A stretch of 47,577 nt of DNA from CAZDQL01 sp964507325 (lineage in GTDB: Bacteria; Planctomycetota; UBA1135; GCA-002686595): positions 1-47,577 of the forward strand of contig CAZDQL010000049.1 of assembly GCA_964507325.1 (NCBI GenBank), written 5' to 3'. This document shows positions 33,560-42,132 of the stretch, in pieces. Both the position numbers and the translations under genes were made by a program. The number at the start of each line of letters is the position of its first letter. The first letter of the stretch is position 1. The notes below the pieces were generated by a model. That model was given only the letters and a program-made list of their open reading frames with translations, had not been told where the DNA came from and ran no database searches.

Positions 33560-35152
33560 ATGATCCAAACCCTGATTCCCCTCCTCCTCCTGCCGCTCAC
33601 TTGCGCCCAGGAGGACCAGTTCGCCGCGGCGGAGGCGCGCTACCGGGAGTGCCGCGCGCGTATCCCCATGAAGATGCACGCCCGCGGCTGGACGGCCCTG
33701 GCGCAGTCGATGGATCCGCGCGCCGTGCCGATCCTGGCCGCGGACTACGTCAAGCCCCCCTCCCTCGACCGCGAGCAGGCGCGCTACCTGGTGGCCACCA
33801 TCGCCACCCGCTACCTGCGCGACGACGCCTGCGTCGACGGCCTCGAGCTCTGGCGCCAAGCCCACGCCGAGCCGCTGGACGCCTGGCTCTGGTACCGCAC
33901 CCTCTGGATCCGCGCCGAACAGCGCGGCGGGGAGGAGCTGCTCTCCCTGATCCGCGAGACCGAGGACGTCTACCTGCGCGCGGCCGCGGTTTCCGCCCTC
34001 GCCGCGGCGCGCGACCCCGCGGTCTACGAGGCGCTGCCCCTGGTGGCGCTCGCCATGCCGGCCAAGCCGGCGGAGCGCGTGGTCCTGATCGGAGCCATGG
34101 CGCCGGCCCTGCTCTCCGAACGGCGCCGTTCCCACACCGTGGAGTACCGGCGCATGGCGGTGCCCGTGATCCGCCTGCTGGACGACGAGGCGATCCCCGA
34201 GAGCGCCAAGCTGGTGCTCGCTCGCCATCTGGCCCGGGCCCTGGGGGAGGAGCAGTTGGTGATCGAGTCCCAACCCTGGATCGAGCTCCTGGCGGATCGC
34301 GGTCGCGGTGTGAAGAGCTCCGAGGTGGACTACGCCCGACCGACCTTCTTCGGGATCGAGGGGAGCGGGTCGCGCATCTGCTACGTGATCGATGCCTCGG
34401 ACTCGATGTGCAAGCAGGTCGACGGCGCAGCCAAGCCGAAGGGTCCGGTGTCGGGCCCCAAGCGCAAGCGCGAGAAGGGGGAGCTGCCCACCGCCGACGA
34501 CATCCCCTGGCATCGGGTCAACACCCGCTTCGACCTGGTGCGCGAGCACCTGAAGGTCTCCCTCATGCGCCTGAGCGAGGAGCAGAGCTTCTGCGTGGTG
34601 CTGGTCGGAGACGACGCCAAGCTGCTCAAGGCGACCCGAGGACTGACCGCCGCCACCCGCTCCAGCGTCAAGAAGGCGATCCGCGAGCTGGACGGCATCC
34701 GCCAGGGAGCTCCCACGAACACGCGCCCCTACGGAACCCTGCGGGGCATGACGAACCTGCACGGCGGACTGCGGGTGGCTTTCGGGGTGCGCTCGAGGCG
34801 CGTGGTGACCGAGGGGGCCTACGCCAACCCGGCCACCTACGTCGAAGGGGCGGATACGATCTTCGTCCTCTCCGACGGCGATCCGACCTGGGACGACTGG
34901 GACGCGATCGACCAGAACTACCACGAGGACACCCTGGGGGACCCGGAGAGCCGCATCGCCTCCGGGGGTGCGACCCGAGTCCACTACCACGGACCCTACG
35001 TCAAGTGGGAGAACCTCTTCGAGGACGTCCAGCGCATGAACCTCTTCCGCAAGGCGGAGATCCACTGCGTCGGGATCGGTGAGGTCAGCGCCGGCTCCCT
35101 CTCCCGCCTGGCGGCGCTCGGGATGGGCCGAATGGTGACCTTCGCCTACTAG
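33560..35152 (+). CDS. Secreted HEAT-VWA protein
   Basis: 530 aa with a short signal peptide (MIQTLIPLLLLPLTCAQ). Residues about 20-260 form a HEAT-like helical solenoid. The VWA domain opens with CYVIDASDSM (DxSxS), has a lysine-rich insertion (KPKGPVSGPKRKREKGE) and includes TNLHGGLRVAF and IFVLSDGDPTWDDWD. Domain order matches the divergent neighbour, so the pair probably arose by duplication and inversion, but sequence similarity outside the VWA core looks low. ATG 33560 has no clear Shine-Dalgarno sequence. Confidence 0.8.
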   Translation: MIQTLIPLLLLPLTCAQEDQFAAAEARYRECRARIPMKMHARGWTALAQSMDPRAVPILAADYVKPPSLDREQARYLVATIATRYLRDDACVDGLELWRQAHAEPLDAWLWYRTLWIRAEQRGGEELLSLIRETEDVYLRAAAVSALAAARDPAVYEALPLVALAMPAKPAERVVLIGAMAPALLSERRRSHTVEYRRMAVPVIRLLDDEAIPESAKLVLARHLARALGEEQLVIESQPWIELLADRGRGVKSSEVDYARPTFFGIEGSGSRICYVIDASDSMCKQVDGAAKPKGPVSGPKRKREKGELPTADDIPWHRVNTRFDLVREHLKVSLMRLSEEQSFCVVLVGDDAKLLKATRGLTAATRSSVKKAIRELDGIRQGAPTNTRPYGTLRGMTNLHGGLRVAFGVRSRRVVTEGAYANPATYVEGADTIFVLSDGDPTWDDWDAIDQNYHEDTLGDPESRIASGGATRVHYHGPYVKWENLFEDVQRMNLFRKAEIHCVGIGEVSAGSLSRLAALGMGRMVTFAY

Positions 35153-35157
35153 TCTGC

Positions 35158-35185
35158 TTGCACCCCGGGGACCGGCCGCGTGCAA
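35158..35185 (+). promoter_or_regulatory. Inverted repeat abutting the sulfatase start codon
   Basis: TTGCAC (35158-35163) is complementary to GTGCAA (35180-35185), and the last base is the A of the chosen ATG. A hairpin in mRNA would partly hide the start, or the DNA dyad could be an operator. Six base pairs is short, so this is weak. Confidence 0.25.
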
Positions 35186-36615
35186 TGCTGCGCATGCGCT
35201 GCTTCCTGCCTCTAGTCGTCCTCCTGGCCGCCTGCGTCACCCCCACCACTACCGACCCGTCCAGACCTCCCAACGTGATCTGGATCATGGCCGACGACCT
35301 CGGCTACGGGGAGCTGGGGTGCTACGGCCAGCGCCACATCCGCACCCCCAGCATCGATCGGCTGGCGGAGGAGGGGATGCTCTTCGAGGAGCACTACTCG
35401 GGCAGCCCCGTGTGCGCCCCATCGCGCTGCATCCTGCTGACGGGCCTGCACAGCGGCCACTCCTTCGTGCGCAACAACAGCGAATCGGGGGGCTGGGGTG
35501 AGCACGATCCGGAGGGGCAGTTGCCGCTGCCCGCGGGGACGCGCACCCTGCCGCGCCTCCTGCAGGAGCGCGGCTACGCCACCTGCGCCATCGGCAAGTG
35601 GGGTCTCGGCGGCCCGGGCTCCACGGGGGCGCCGAACGAGCAGGGCTTCGACCACTTCTTCGGCTACCTCTGCCAGCGCCAGGCCCACAACCACTACCCC
35701 ACCCACTTGTGGCGCAACGCCGAACGGGTGGAGCTCGAGGGCAACGTCTGGAAGAACGTCGAGGGAGTGCACTACGCCCACGACCTGATGACGGAAGAGG
35801 CCCTCGGCTGGGTGCGGGAGCACGCCGAAGAGCCCTTCTTCCTCTACCTGCCCTTCCACATCCCCCACGTCGCGATCCAGGTGCCGGAGGACTCCCTCGC
35901 GGAGTACCGGGGCGAGTGGGAGGACCCACCCTACGACGGTTCGAAGGGCTACATACCCCACCCCGAGCCCCGCGCGGGCTACGCGGCGATGATCACCCGC
36001 ATGGACCGGGACATCGGGCGACTGATGGTCCTGCTCGAGGAGCTCGGGATCGACGACGACACGCTGATCGCCTTCAGCAGCGACAACGGCCCCACCTACG
36101 CCGGCGGGGCGGACTGGGAGTTCTTCGAGAGCGCGGGTCCCCTGCGCGGCTTGAAGGGCTCGGTCTACGAGGGGGGGATCCGGGTGCCGCTGGTGGTGCG
36201 CTGGCCCGGCCGGATCCCCGCCAGGACGCGCACGAACCACGCCTGCGCCTCCTGGGACGTGCTGCCCACCGTGGTGGAGCTCGCGGGTGGGGAGCCGGTG
36301 GAGGGAGTGGACGGGGTCTCCTTCGCTCCGACGCTCCTCGCCTCGGGGACCCAACCGCGACCCCAGTACCTCTACTGGGAGTTCCCGAGCTACGGGCACC
36401 AGGTCGCCCTGCGGCGCGGCGACTGGAAGCTCGTCCGCCGCGAGCTGCGCAAGGGGCCGGGCACCCCGGAGCTCTACGACCTGCGCCGGGACTTGAGCGA
36501 GTCCACCGACCTCGCGGGGGAGCACCCCGAGCTGGTGGCCGAGCTCCTGGGCCTGATGCAGAGCGCCCGTTTCCCGTCGACGGAATTTCCCTTCCCGGCC
36601 CTGGACCCCGAATAG
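35185..36615 (+). CDS. Arylsulfatase-type sulfatase lipoprotein
   Basis: 476-aa exported sulfatase. The N-terminus MLRMRCFLPLVVLLAACV is a lipoprotein signal (lipobox LAAC). NVIWIMADDLGYGELGCYG gives the metal-binding DD. SPVCAPSRCILLTG is the formylglycine motif CxPSR with Cys present. GKWGLGG, SSDNGPTYAGG and a C-terminal subdomain follow as in type I sulfatases (S1). It needs a formylglycine-generating or anaerobic maturase encoded elsewhere. It probably desulfates polysaccharides outside the cell. ATG 35185 chosen; ATG 35194 also possible. Confidence 0.88.
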   Translation: MLRMRCFLPLVVLLAACVTPTTTDPSRPPNVIWIMADDLGYGELGCYGQRHIRTPSIDRLAEEGMLFEEHYSGSPVCAPSRCILLTGLHSGHSFVRNNSESGGWGEHDPEGQLPLPAGTRTLPRLLQERGYATCAIGKWGLGGPGSTGAPNEQGFDHFFGYLCQRQAHNHYPTHLWRNAERVELEGNVWKNVEGVHYAHDLMTEEALGWVREHAEEPFFLYLPFHIPHVAIQVPEDSLAEYRGEWEDPPYDGSKGYIPHPEPRAGYAAMITRMDRDIGRLMVLLEELGIDDDTLIAFSSDNGPTYAGGADWEFFESAGPLRGLKGSVYEGGIRVPLVVRWPGRIPARTRTNHACASWDVLPTVVELAGGEPVEGVDGVSFAPTLLASGTQPRPQYLYWEFPSYGHQVALRRGDWKLVRRELRKGPGTPELYDLRRDLSESTDLAGEHPELVAELLGLMQSARFPSTEFPFPALDPE

Positions 36616-36703
36616 CTGGACTTATCGACGGGGAAGCATCATTCGGGAGAGACTTTCGCGGGCGCGGCGTAGCCTGGTCTCCAGCCCCCTAGGAAAGGAC
36701 CCC

Positions 36704-38314
36704 ATGACCCTCCTCGCCACGTTCCTGGCCACCTTCGTCTGCCCCGCCGCCGAAGTCCCCGCGCCCCGAGTCCCCTCGCTCCTGTCCGGCGTACCGGAGA
36801 CCGCCCACGTCCTCGTCTGGTGCCAGGACGTGGCCGCGCTGCGCGACCGCCTGGAGCGCAACCGCTGGGCCAAGCTCCTGGCGTCCGAGCAGTGCGCCCC
36901 CCTGCGGGTGAGCGCCGGGGAGGACTACCAGGACTCCACCGGTCTCGACCTCCAGCACCTGATCGACGTGGGGTTGGCGGTGCGCGGCGAGGCGCTGCTC
37001 TTCGCCGACGGGGAGTGCGCCGGCTTCCTGACCTCACCCACCGAGGACGGGGGGGAGCTGGCGGCCGCCATGCGCGCCTGGCTGCCCGAGGGCGCGCCGG
37101 TGGTCGGGGAGGTGGCCTCGATCGCGGGCGCCCAGGTGCAGGCGATCGGTTGGCCGGGGGATCTCGACTACGACTTGCGCGGCCACGTGGCCGCCTTCGT
37201 CTCCCACCCCGAGGTCCTGGGACTCTTCTCCGCGAACGACCTGGGGGCGCTCAACCGCGGCCTGCGCGCCAGCTTGGCGGGCTTCGCTCCGGGTTCGGGA
37301 GGGGAGCGTCGAGCACCGGCGGTGCAGGGCCTGCTCTCCGCCCGAGCGTCCCACGGCAAGCCGGGAGCGATCGAGGCGTGGATCGACTTCTCCCCCGCCG
37401 TCGCCAAGGCGCAGACCGCCCTGGAAAACCTGGCCCAGGGGCGCCTCGAAGATCCCCCCGAGAACTTCCTGGGCCTCGACGGAGGAGCCTGGCTCTACCT
37501 GACGGCGGACGCCGACGCGGACCGCAGGGTGGAGGTGCGCGGCCACTTCGAGATCCCGCCCGGGGGGCTGACGGCTTCCCTCGCCGACACCTTCGGGCCC
37601 CTGCCCGCCGACCTGCTGGGGGACGTCCCGCGCGCGACGTGGGGCCTCATCGCCTTGCAGTGGGACGTGGGTGAGCTCTACACGCGCGCCCGCGCCGCGG
37701 TCCTCGAGGCGGGCGGCGAGGAGGCGTTGAAGCCCCTCGACCAGGGGCTGGAGGCGGCCGAAGCGATGGGCGGCGTCGACGTGGAGCGCGAGATCATCGC
37801 CCAGATCGCCGGGCCCTTCACGCTGATGTTCGAGGGTGAGGAGCTGTCGATCGGCGCGCTGGTCGGCCTGCACGACGGCGAGGCCTTCGCGGAGGCCTTC
37901 GAAACCCTGGTGGGCGGGTTCGGCGTCTACGACCGCTTCGACTCCGAGGAGCTCGCGGGGGCGGACGCCTACCTCTTCGATGACGAGAGCATCCCCACCG
38001 GCGGGTTCGCCTTCCTCCCCCAGGCCTTCGTCTTCGGCCTGGAGCGCGCCCAGCTCGACGGCATCCTGGCGGCCCGCGGCGGCGGCGAGGGTTCGAGCCT
38101 CCTCGACGCTCAGGGGGATCTGGCGGCGGCCTTCGACGGGAGCCAGGGGGCGTGCTTCTTCGCGGCGGTCGAGCTCGCCCCTTGGGTGAAGCTGATCTTG
38201 CAGGACGAGGGGGTCGAGAGCCCCGAGGAAGAGGTAGCGGCGATCGACGGAGAGCTCACGGCCGCGGTGCGGCGCGTGGCGCGGGGCTTCGATCTGGAGG
38301 TCGGGGTGCGCTGA
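36704..38314 (+). CDS. Secreted protein of unknown function
   Basis: 536 aa, not recognised with confidence. A weak signal peptide (MTLLATFLATFVCPAAEVPA) opens it. The rest alternates beta strands and amphipathic helices without TM segments, with phrases such as PETAHVLVWCQDVAALRDRLERNRWAKLLAS that recall the DUF3352-like secreted proteins of Planctomycetota and cyanobacteria. It is acidic throughout. A clear Shine-Dalgarno AGGAAAGGA lies 5 bp before ATG 36704. It follows the sulfatase by 88 bp and may be a separate unit. Convergent with the next gene across a hairpin. Confidence 0.6.
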   Translation: MTLLATFLATFVCPAAEVPAPRVPSLLSGVPETAHVLVWCQDVAALRDRLERNRWAKLLASEQCAPLRVSAGEDYQDSTGLDLQHLIDVGLAVRGEALLFADGECAGFLTSPTEDGGELAAAMRAWLPEGAPVVGEVASIAGAQVQAIGWPGDLDYDLRGHVAAFVSHPEVLGLFSANDLGALNRGLRASLAGFAPGSGGERRAPAVQGLLSARASHGKPGAIEAWIDFSPAVAKAQTALENLAQGRLEDPPENFLGLDGGAWLYLTADADADRRVEVRGHFEIPPGGLTASLADTFGPLPADLLGDVPRATWGLIALQWDVGELYTRARAAVLEAGGEEALKPLDQGLEAAEAMGGVDVEREIIAQIAGPFTLMFEGEELSIGALVGLHDGEAFAEAFETLVGGFGVYDRFDSEELAGADAYLFDDESIPTGGFAFLPQAFVFGLERAQLDGILAARGGGEGSSLLDAQGDLAAAFDGSQGACFFAAVELAPWVKLILQDEGVESPEEEVAAIDGELTAAVRRVARGFDLEVGVR

Positions 38315-38341
38315 CCCCGGGCTGGGAGGGGGGACGAGCAC

Positions 38342-38364
38342 GGCGGAGTCCCAATGGCTCCGCC
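38342..38364. terminator. Possible bidirectional terminator hairpin
   Basis: GGCGGAG (38342-38348) pairs with CTCCGCC (38358-38364) around a 9-nt loop in the 68-bp gap between convergent genes. There is no T-tract on either side, so it is at best a non-canonical terminator. Confidence 0.4.
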
Positions 38365-38382
38365 CCCCCACTCCACTTGCGA

Positions 38383-39840
38383 CTACTTCGCCTTCGCTCC
38401 CTTGGCCCCCTTCAACCAATCGAGGAACGAGCCCTCGAGGTCTTTGTTGTTCGGCAGCTCCTGACTCAGCGGCTCGCCGAAGACGCTGAGCAGGGTCTCC
38501 TCCAGGTCCTCTCCCTCCGCTCCGGACGCGAGCTCTACCAGGGCCTCCGCGAACGCCTTGCCGGACTTCTTCGTCGAGCCCAGGCTCTCGTCGCGCAGCC
38601 AGTGGATGAAGCAGGAGCGGTAGGCGCGCAGGAACTCCTTGTAGTCCCCCACGAAATCCTCCGGCGGGGTGGAGGCTTCCAGGGCAGCGGACCCGAGGAA
38701 GGGACCGCTGACGGTCATGCGCTTGTTCTTGCCGTCGTTCTGGATCTCGAAGTGCCGCACGCGGCTCTTGGGCCGCTTGATGCTCTCGAGACCGTCGTGC
38801 TGGGCCGCCTTCAGGACCGCCACGAAGTGATCGGAGCCCAGGTGCTCGCGCCAGCGGCTGTCCGCGGAGCGGGCGGGGAGCCAGCCACCCTCGGAGGCCC
38901 CCCCGGGGACGAAGATCTCGAAGGCCTCGGTGCGCCGCGCGCGCAGGTCCCCGTCGATGCGCGTGTTGCAGCTGCCGAAGACGTCGATCGTCAGGTTGAC
39001 CGCCAAGGCCCCCGCCAAGGAGGGGGGAATGCGCTCGCCGTAGTAGTTGTCGACCAGGGAGTTGGCGGCGAGCTGGGTGATCTGCTGGGCGAGACCGTCC
39101 TCGGTGTAGGCCTCCATCGAGATCCCCGCGTCCCAACGTTCGCCGGCGAACTCGAGCGCGAGCACCTTGTATTCGTCCACGTAGCAGTTGGTCCAGCTCG
39201 CTGAAGCCTGCTGCCAGAAGACGCCCTGGAGAGCGGGGTACAGCCAGCCCGCGAAGGAGAGCAGCTCGAGGAACTCGCGCCGATCCGCCGCGAGCAGGAT
39301 CGGCTCGCGGCCGTTCGGCCGGTCGAGCCCGAGGGCGGAACCGGAGCCCATCCACTCCGCCAAGCTCCCCGACGCCCTCTGCAGGGAGGTCCGGGAGGAG
39401 GCGAGGGCCTGGAGGATGTCGGCGCCCTCCCCGGAGCGAGCCAACTTCTGGAGCTGATCCCCCCGCAACCTCCCGGCCCAGGCGCGCAGCTCCTTCAGGT
39501 CCTTGTGCGCCTGGCGCGTGTCCACCGCCGGAGCGAGCCAGTCGAGCCACGCTTTCTGGACGTCGAGCAGGCTCTGGACCACCCGCACCATGCGGTCGGC
39601 GTGGGTCTTGTCCAGGGCCTTGTGCGGCGACATGTAGACCTCGAAGAGCCCGAGGCGAAGGTGGAGGAAGCCCTCGTCGAGGAACTCGTCGAGGTCGAGC
39701 GTGTCCGGGTTGGCGTCGCTCCGATCGAAGCGTTCCAGTACGGCTTGGGCGAGCTCGGCGTGGGTGACGTCGGCGTGGCGTAGATCTGCCGGGGCCGAGG
39801 ACGCACAGGCGCAGAGGAGGAGACTCGGCAGAATCGGCAT
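38383..39840 (-). CDS. Secreted or lipoprotein of unknown function
   Basis: 485 aa, not recognised. MPILPSLLLCACASSAPAD looks like a short lipoprotein signal (LCAC). The body is mostly helical with a central beta-containing part (YVDEYKVLALEFAGERWDAGISMEAY). A basic C-terminus ends KGAKGAKAK. FLDEGFLHLRLGLFEVYMSP and SFIHWL-like phrases suggest one globular domain with no catalytic signature I can name. It is downstream of and co-oriented with the STT3-like gene, 125 bp away, so it may have its own promoter. Confidence 0.55.
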   Translation of the reverse strand: MPILPSLLLCACASSAPADLRHADVTHAELAQAVLERFDRSDANPDTLDLDEFLDEGFLHLRLGLFEVYMSPHKALDKTHADRMVRVVQSLLDVQKAWLDWLAPAVDTRQAHKDLKELRAWAGRLRGDQLQKLARSGEGADILQALASSRTSLQRASGSLAEWMGSGSALGLDRPNGREPILLAADRREFLELLSFAGWLYPALQGVFWQQASASWTNCYVDEYKVLALEFAGERWDAGISMEAYTEDGLAQQITQLAANSLVDNYYGERIPPSLAGALAVNLTIDVFGSCNTRIDGDLRARRTEAFEIFVPGGASEGGWLPARSADSRWREHLGSDHFVAVLKAAQHDGLESIKRPKSRVRHFEIQNDGKNKRMTVSGPFLGSAALEASTPPEDFVGDYKEFLRAYRSCFIHWLRDESLGSTKKSGKAFAEALVELASGAEGEDLEETLLSVFGEPLSQELPNNKDLEGSFLDWLKGAKGAKAK

Positions 39841-39943
39841 GGACGTCGGGAGGATCGGGCGAGGCGCTTTTTTTGGCAGGCGTGTCGGGCGGGGAACCCG
39901 GCAGCCCGGGAACGGTTGCCGGCCCCGCTACTAAGGACCGTCC

Positions 39944-39956
39944 TAGAGACGTCTCG
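39944..39956. promoter_or_regulatory. Palindrome in the leader of the 39840 gene
   Basis: GAGACGTCTC (39946-39955) is a perfect 10-bp palindrome, just left of the STT3-like stop. It lies beside a second dyad, AGGAC-C-GTCCT, and near CCGGCA/TGCCGG complementary arms. It could be an operator for the leftward 39840 gene or part of the STT3-like transcript's terminator. No T-tract fits properly. Confidence 0.25.
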
Positions 39957-39965
39957 TTGCGCTCT

Positions 39966-42131
39966 TTATTGGGGAAATATCGGTAAACCCTGCTCCACGG
40001 CTTCCGCGGGGATCGCGAGCAACCCTTCCCGCGTTCCCAAGCGCCACCGGGCTTTCCCTGAACTCGCCGTCCCGTAGGGCACGCGCAGGCGCGCTCGCCC
40101 CCGAGCGTCCGCGGCAGCGCCCGCCCGCCAGGAGAAGCGTTGACCCGCGACCTCGAACTCGAGCTCGACGACCAAACGCTCCCCGGGTTTTCCCTCGACC
40201 TCGACCAACGCCCCCCGCACGCGGCGCAAGACCCAAGCGCCCGCGCCGCTCGGGCGACCGTCGCGGATCCGTGGTGCGACGTGCACCAGTGCGATTCCGC
40301 TCAGGTCATCCAGCTCCGGGCTTCGCCCCGCTGTGCCGCGCGGCAGGAGGCGAGCGATCAGCCCCTCTTCGACTCGCGTCCCGAGTACCCGCTCCATCGC
40401 CGTGCGATTGCGAGCCCAATCGGCGGCCACGAGGATGTACTCCACCCCCCGCGCCTCGAGCAGGGCCTCGCCCCGCTCCTCGCTCTCCATCAGGAAGTAG
40501 CGCCAGGGATCGAGCCAGCCGTCCCCGAGGTAGCGGCCGAAGTTGGTCGCCAGGGTGCGTCGCCGGGCGACCCACTCGACCAGGTGACCCACGTCCCACT
40601 GCGCGAGAACGGCTCCAGCTTCCGTACCCTCCCCTCGCTCGCGGATCCAGCGGGCGCCCTCCCGCAGGGCGCGCTCCTGGATCCCCGTCTCGGTCTCGAC
40701 GAAGGGGAGACCCAAGCGCGTGCGGTTCCACGCGGTCCGCAAAGGCCCCGGGTTGGCCACCAGCGTGAGGCACAGGAGCAGTCCCACGCTCCAAGCCCGC
40801 GGACGGCTGAAGCGGTGCAGCGCGAGGGCCACCCCCCAACCGAGGAGCACCGCCATCGGCGCCGCCAGCCCGTCCCCGAAGCGGCGCTGCAGGAGCGCCA
40901 TGGCGAGCAGGGCGGGCACCGCGGTGACCCACGGCAAGAGCGCCGGGGCGCGGGAGCGCCACGCCGCCAGCCAGACGAGGGGCAGGAGGAAGACCCCCCA
41001 GCCGAGCCACTTCGCGGTGACGCCGATTCCGCCGACCGCGCCCCCGATCAAGGGCTGGGACTCACTGATCCAGCCCATGAACGCGTTCGTCCCCCCCGCC
41101 CACGACAGGCCCTCCGCGATCCCGTCGCCGAGGGGCGTGCCGAGGGCCAGGACGGCGCCCGCGAACCCCAGCAGGGAAGCCACCAGCCACGGATAGCGGG
41201 TCAGGTCCCGCTCGGGGGCGCACCCCAGGAGGGGGAGGAACACCGCGGCCCCGAGGGCCAGCTCCCCGGCGTGCAGCCAGGAGAGGTTCACCAGCTCGAA
41301 GGCGCCCCAGGGACTGGCGAGGACCTCTGGCAGGAGGCAGACCAGCGCCGCCAGGTGAAAGGCCAGGCCGAAGCCCGCCAACCCCGGCAGGGGATTGCGC
41401 ACGTGCCGCAGGAGCAGCCAGGCGAGCGCGACTTGGAAGAGGACCAGCGCCACCAGGGTCGCCACCCAGGAGGCGAGTGCGAGGCCCGCCAGGATCCCCG
41501 CCACCGCTCCGTGAACCGCCGCCCGCCGGGGGTCGTCGAGGCGCGCCAAGCCGCGCGCCGCGACGAAGAGCCAGGCCGCGTGGAGCATCGAGATCCAAGC
41601 GTGGTGGTCCCCGAGCCCCAGATAGCTGTACTTCATCGAGGCGAAGAGGGTCGCGTGGTACAGCCCCGCCACCACGGCGGCGACCCTCCCGGCCAGGAGA
41701 CCCGCGGTGGCGGCGACCAGGACCGACGTCGCCACCCCGAAGAGGAAGGGCCAGGTGGCCACCACCCGCTCCACGAAACGCTCCCGCGCGACGGCGTCCT
41801 CCGGCGGCGGGGCGAACGGCGCGCTGACGAGCAGGAGCGCCCGGGTGTAGGCCCCGGGCCAGGGGATCGGCGCCCCCGCGGCGTCCGCTCCTCCGGGGGA
41901 GGGCAAGAGGGGATCCCGCGCCGCCACCCGCCACCCTTCGTCGAGGGCCCGCTCCAGGCGCCGCATGTGGTACAGGGAGTCGGGGTCGCTGGAGAACCAG
42001 GCCGCGTTCCCACCCCGGTCGGCGCTCTCGGCGATGCGCAGGTTGTTGGCGTAGCGCACCCAGGCGGAGGCGAGGGCGACCAGCGTCAGGACGACGAGGT
42101 AGGGCGCGAGTCGGCCGCGGGAGCGCCGCAC
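39966..42131 (-). CDS. STT3/AglB-like oligosaccharyltransferase
   Basis: 721-aa polytopic GT-C glycosyltransferase. About 12 TM helices fill residues 8-465 and a soluble C-terminal domain follows. SSDPDSLYHMRRL (D49, D51) is the first-loop DxD-like motif. GLGDHHAWISM (D175-H176-H177) is the STT3 DHH signature, and AQWDVGHLVEW replaces the WWDYG acceptor-site motif of STT3. The family moves a lipid-linked glycan to protein. In Planctomycetota such proteins also accompany exosortase-type systems, not seen here. GTG 42131 lies 1 bp after the stop of the YejM-like gene, so the two are coupled. Confidence 0.8.
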   Translation of the reverse strand: MRRSRGRLAPYLVVLTLVALASAWVRYANNLRIAESADRGGNAAWFSSDPDSLYHMRRLERALDEGWRVAARDPLLPSPGGADAAGAPIPWPGAYTRALLLVSAPFAPPPEDAVARERFVERVVATWPFLFGVATSVLVAATAGLLAGRVAAVVAGLYHATLFASMKYSYLGLGDHHAWISMLHAAWLFVAARGLARLDDPRRAAVHGAVAGILAGLALASWVATLVALVLFQVALAWLLLRHVRNPLPGLAGFGLAFHLAALVCLLPEVLASPWGAFELVNLSWLHAGELALGAAVFLPLLGCAPERDLTRYPWLVASLLGFAGAVLALGTPLGDGIAEGLSWAGGTNAFMGWISESQPLIGGAVGGIGVTAKWLGWGVFLLPLVWLAAWRSRAPALLPWVTAVPALLAMALLQRRFGDGLAAPMAVLLGWGVALALHRFSRPRAWSVGLLLCLTLVANPGPLRTAWNRTRLGLPFVETETGIQERALREGARWIRERGEGTEAGAVLAQWDVGHLVEWVARRRTLATNFGRYLGDGWLDPWRYFLMESEERGEALLEARGVEYILVAADWARNRTAMERVLGTRVEEGLIARLLPRGTAGRSPELDDLSGIALVHVAPRIRDGRPSGAGAWVLRRVRGALVEVEGKPGERLVVELEFEVAGQRFSWRAGAAADARGRARLRVPYGTASSGKARWRLGTREGLLAIPAEAVEQGLPIFPQ

Positions 42132-42132
42132 G

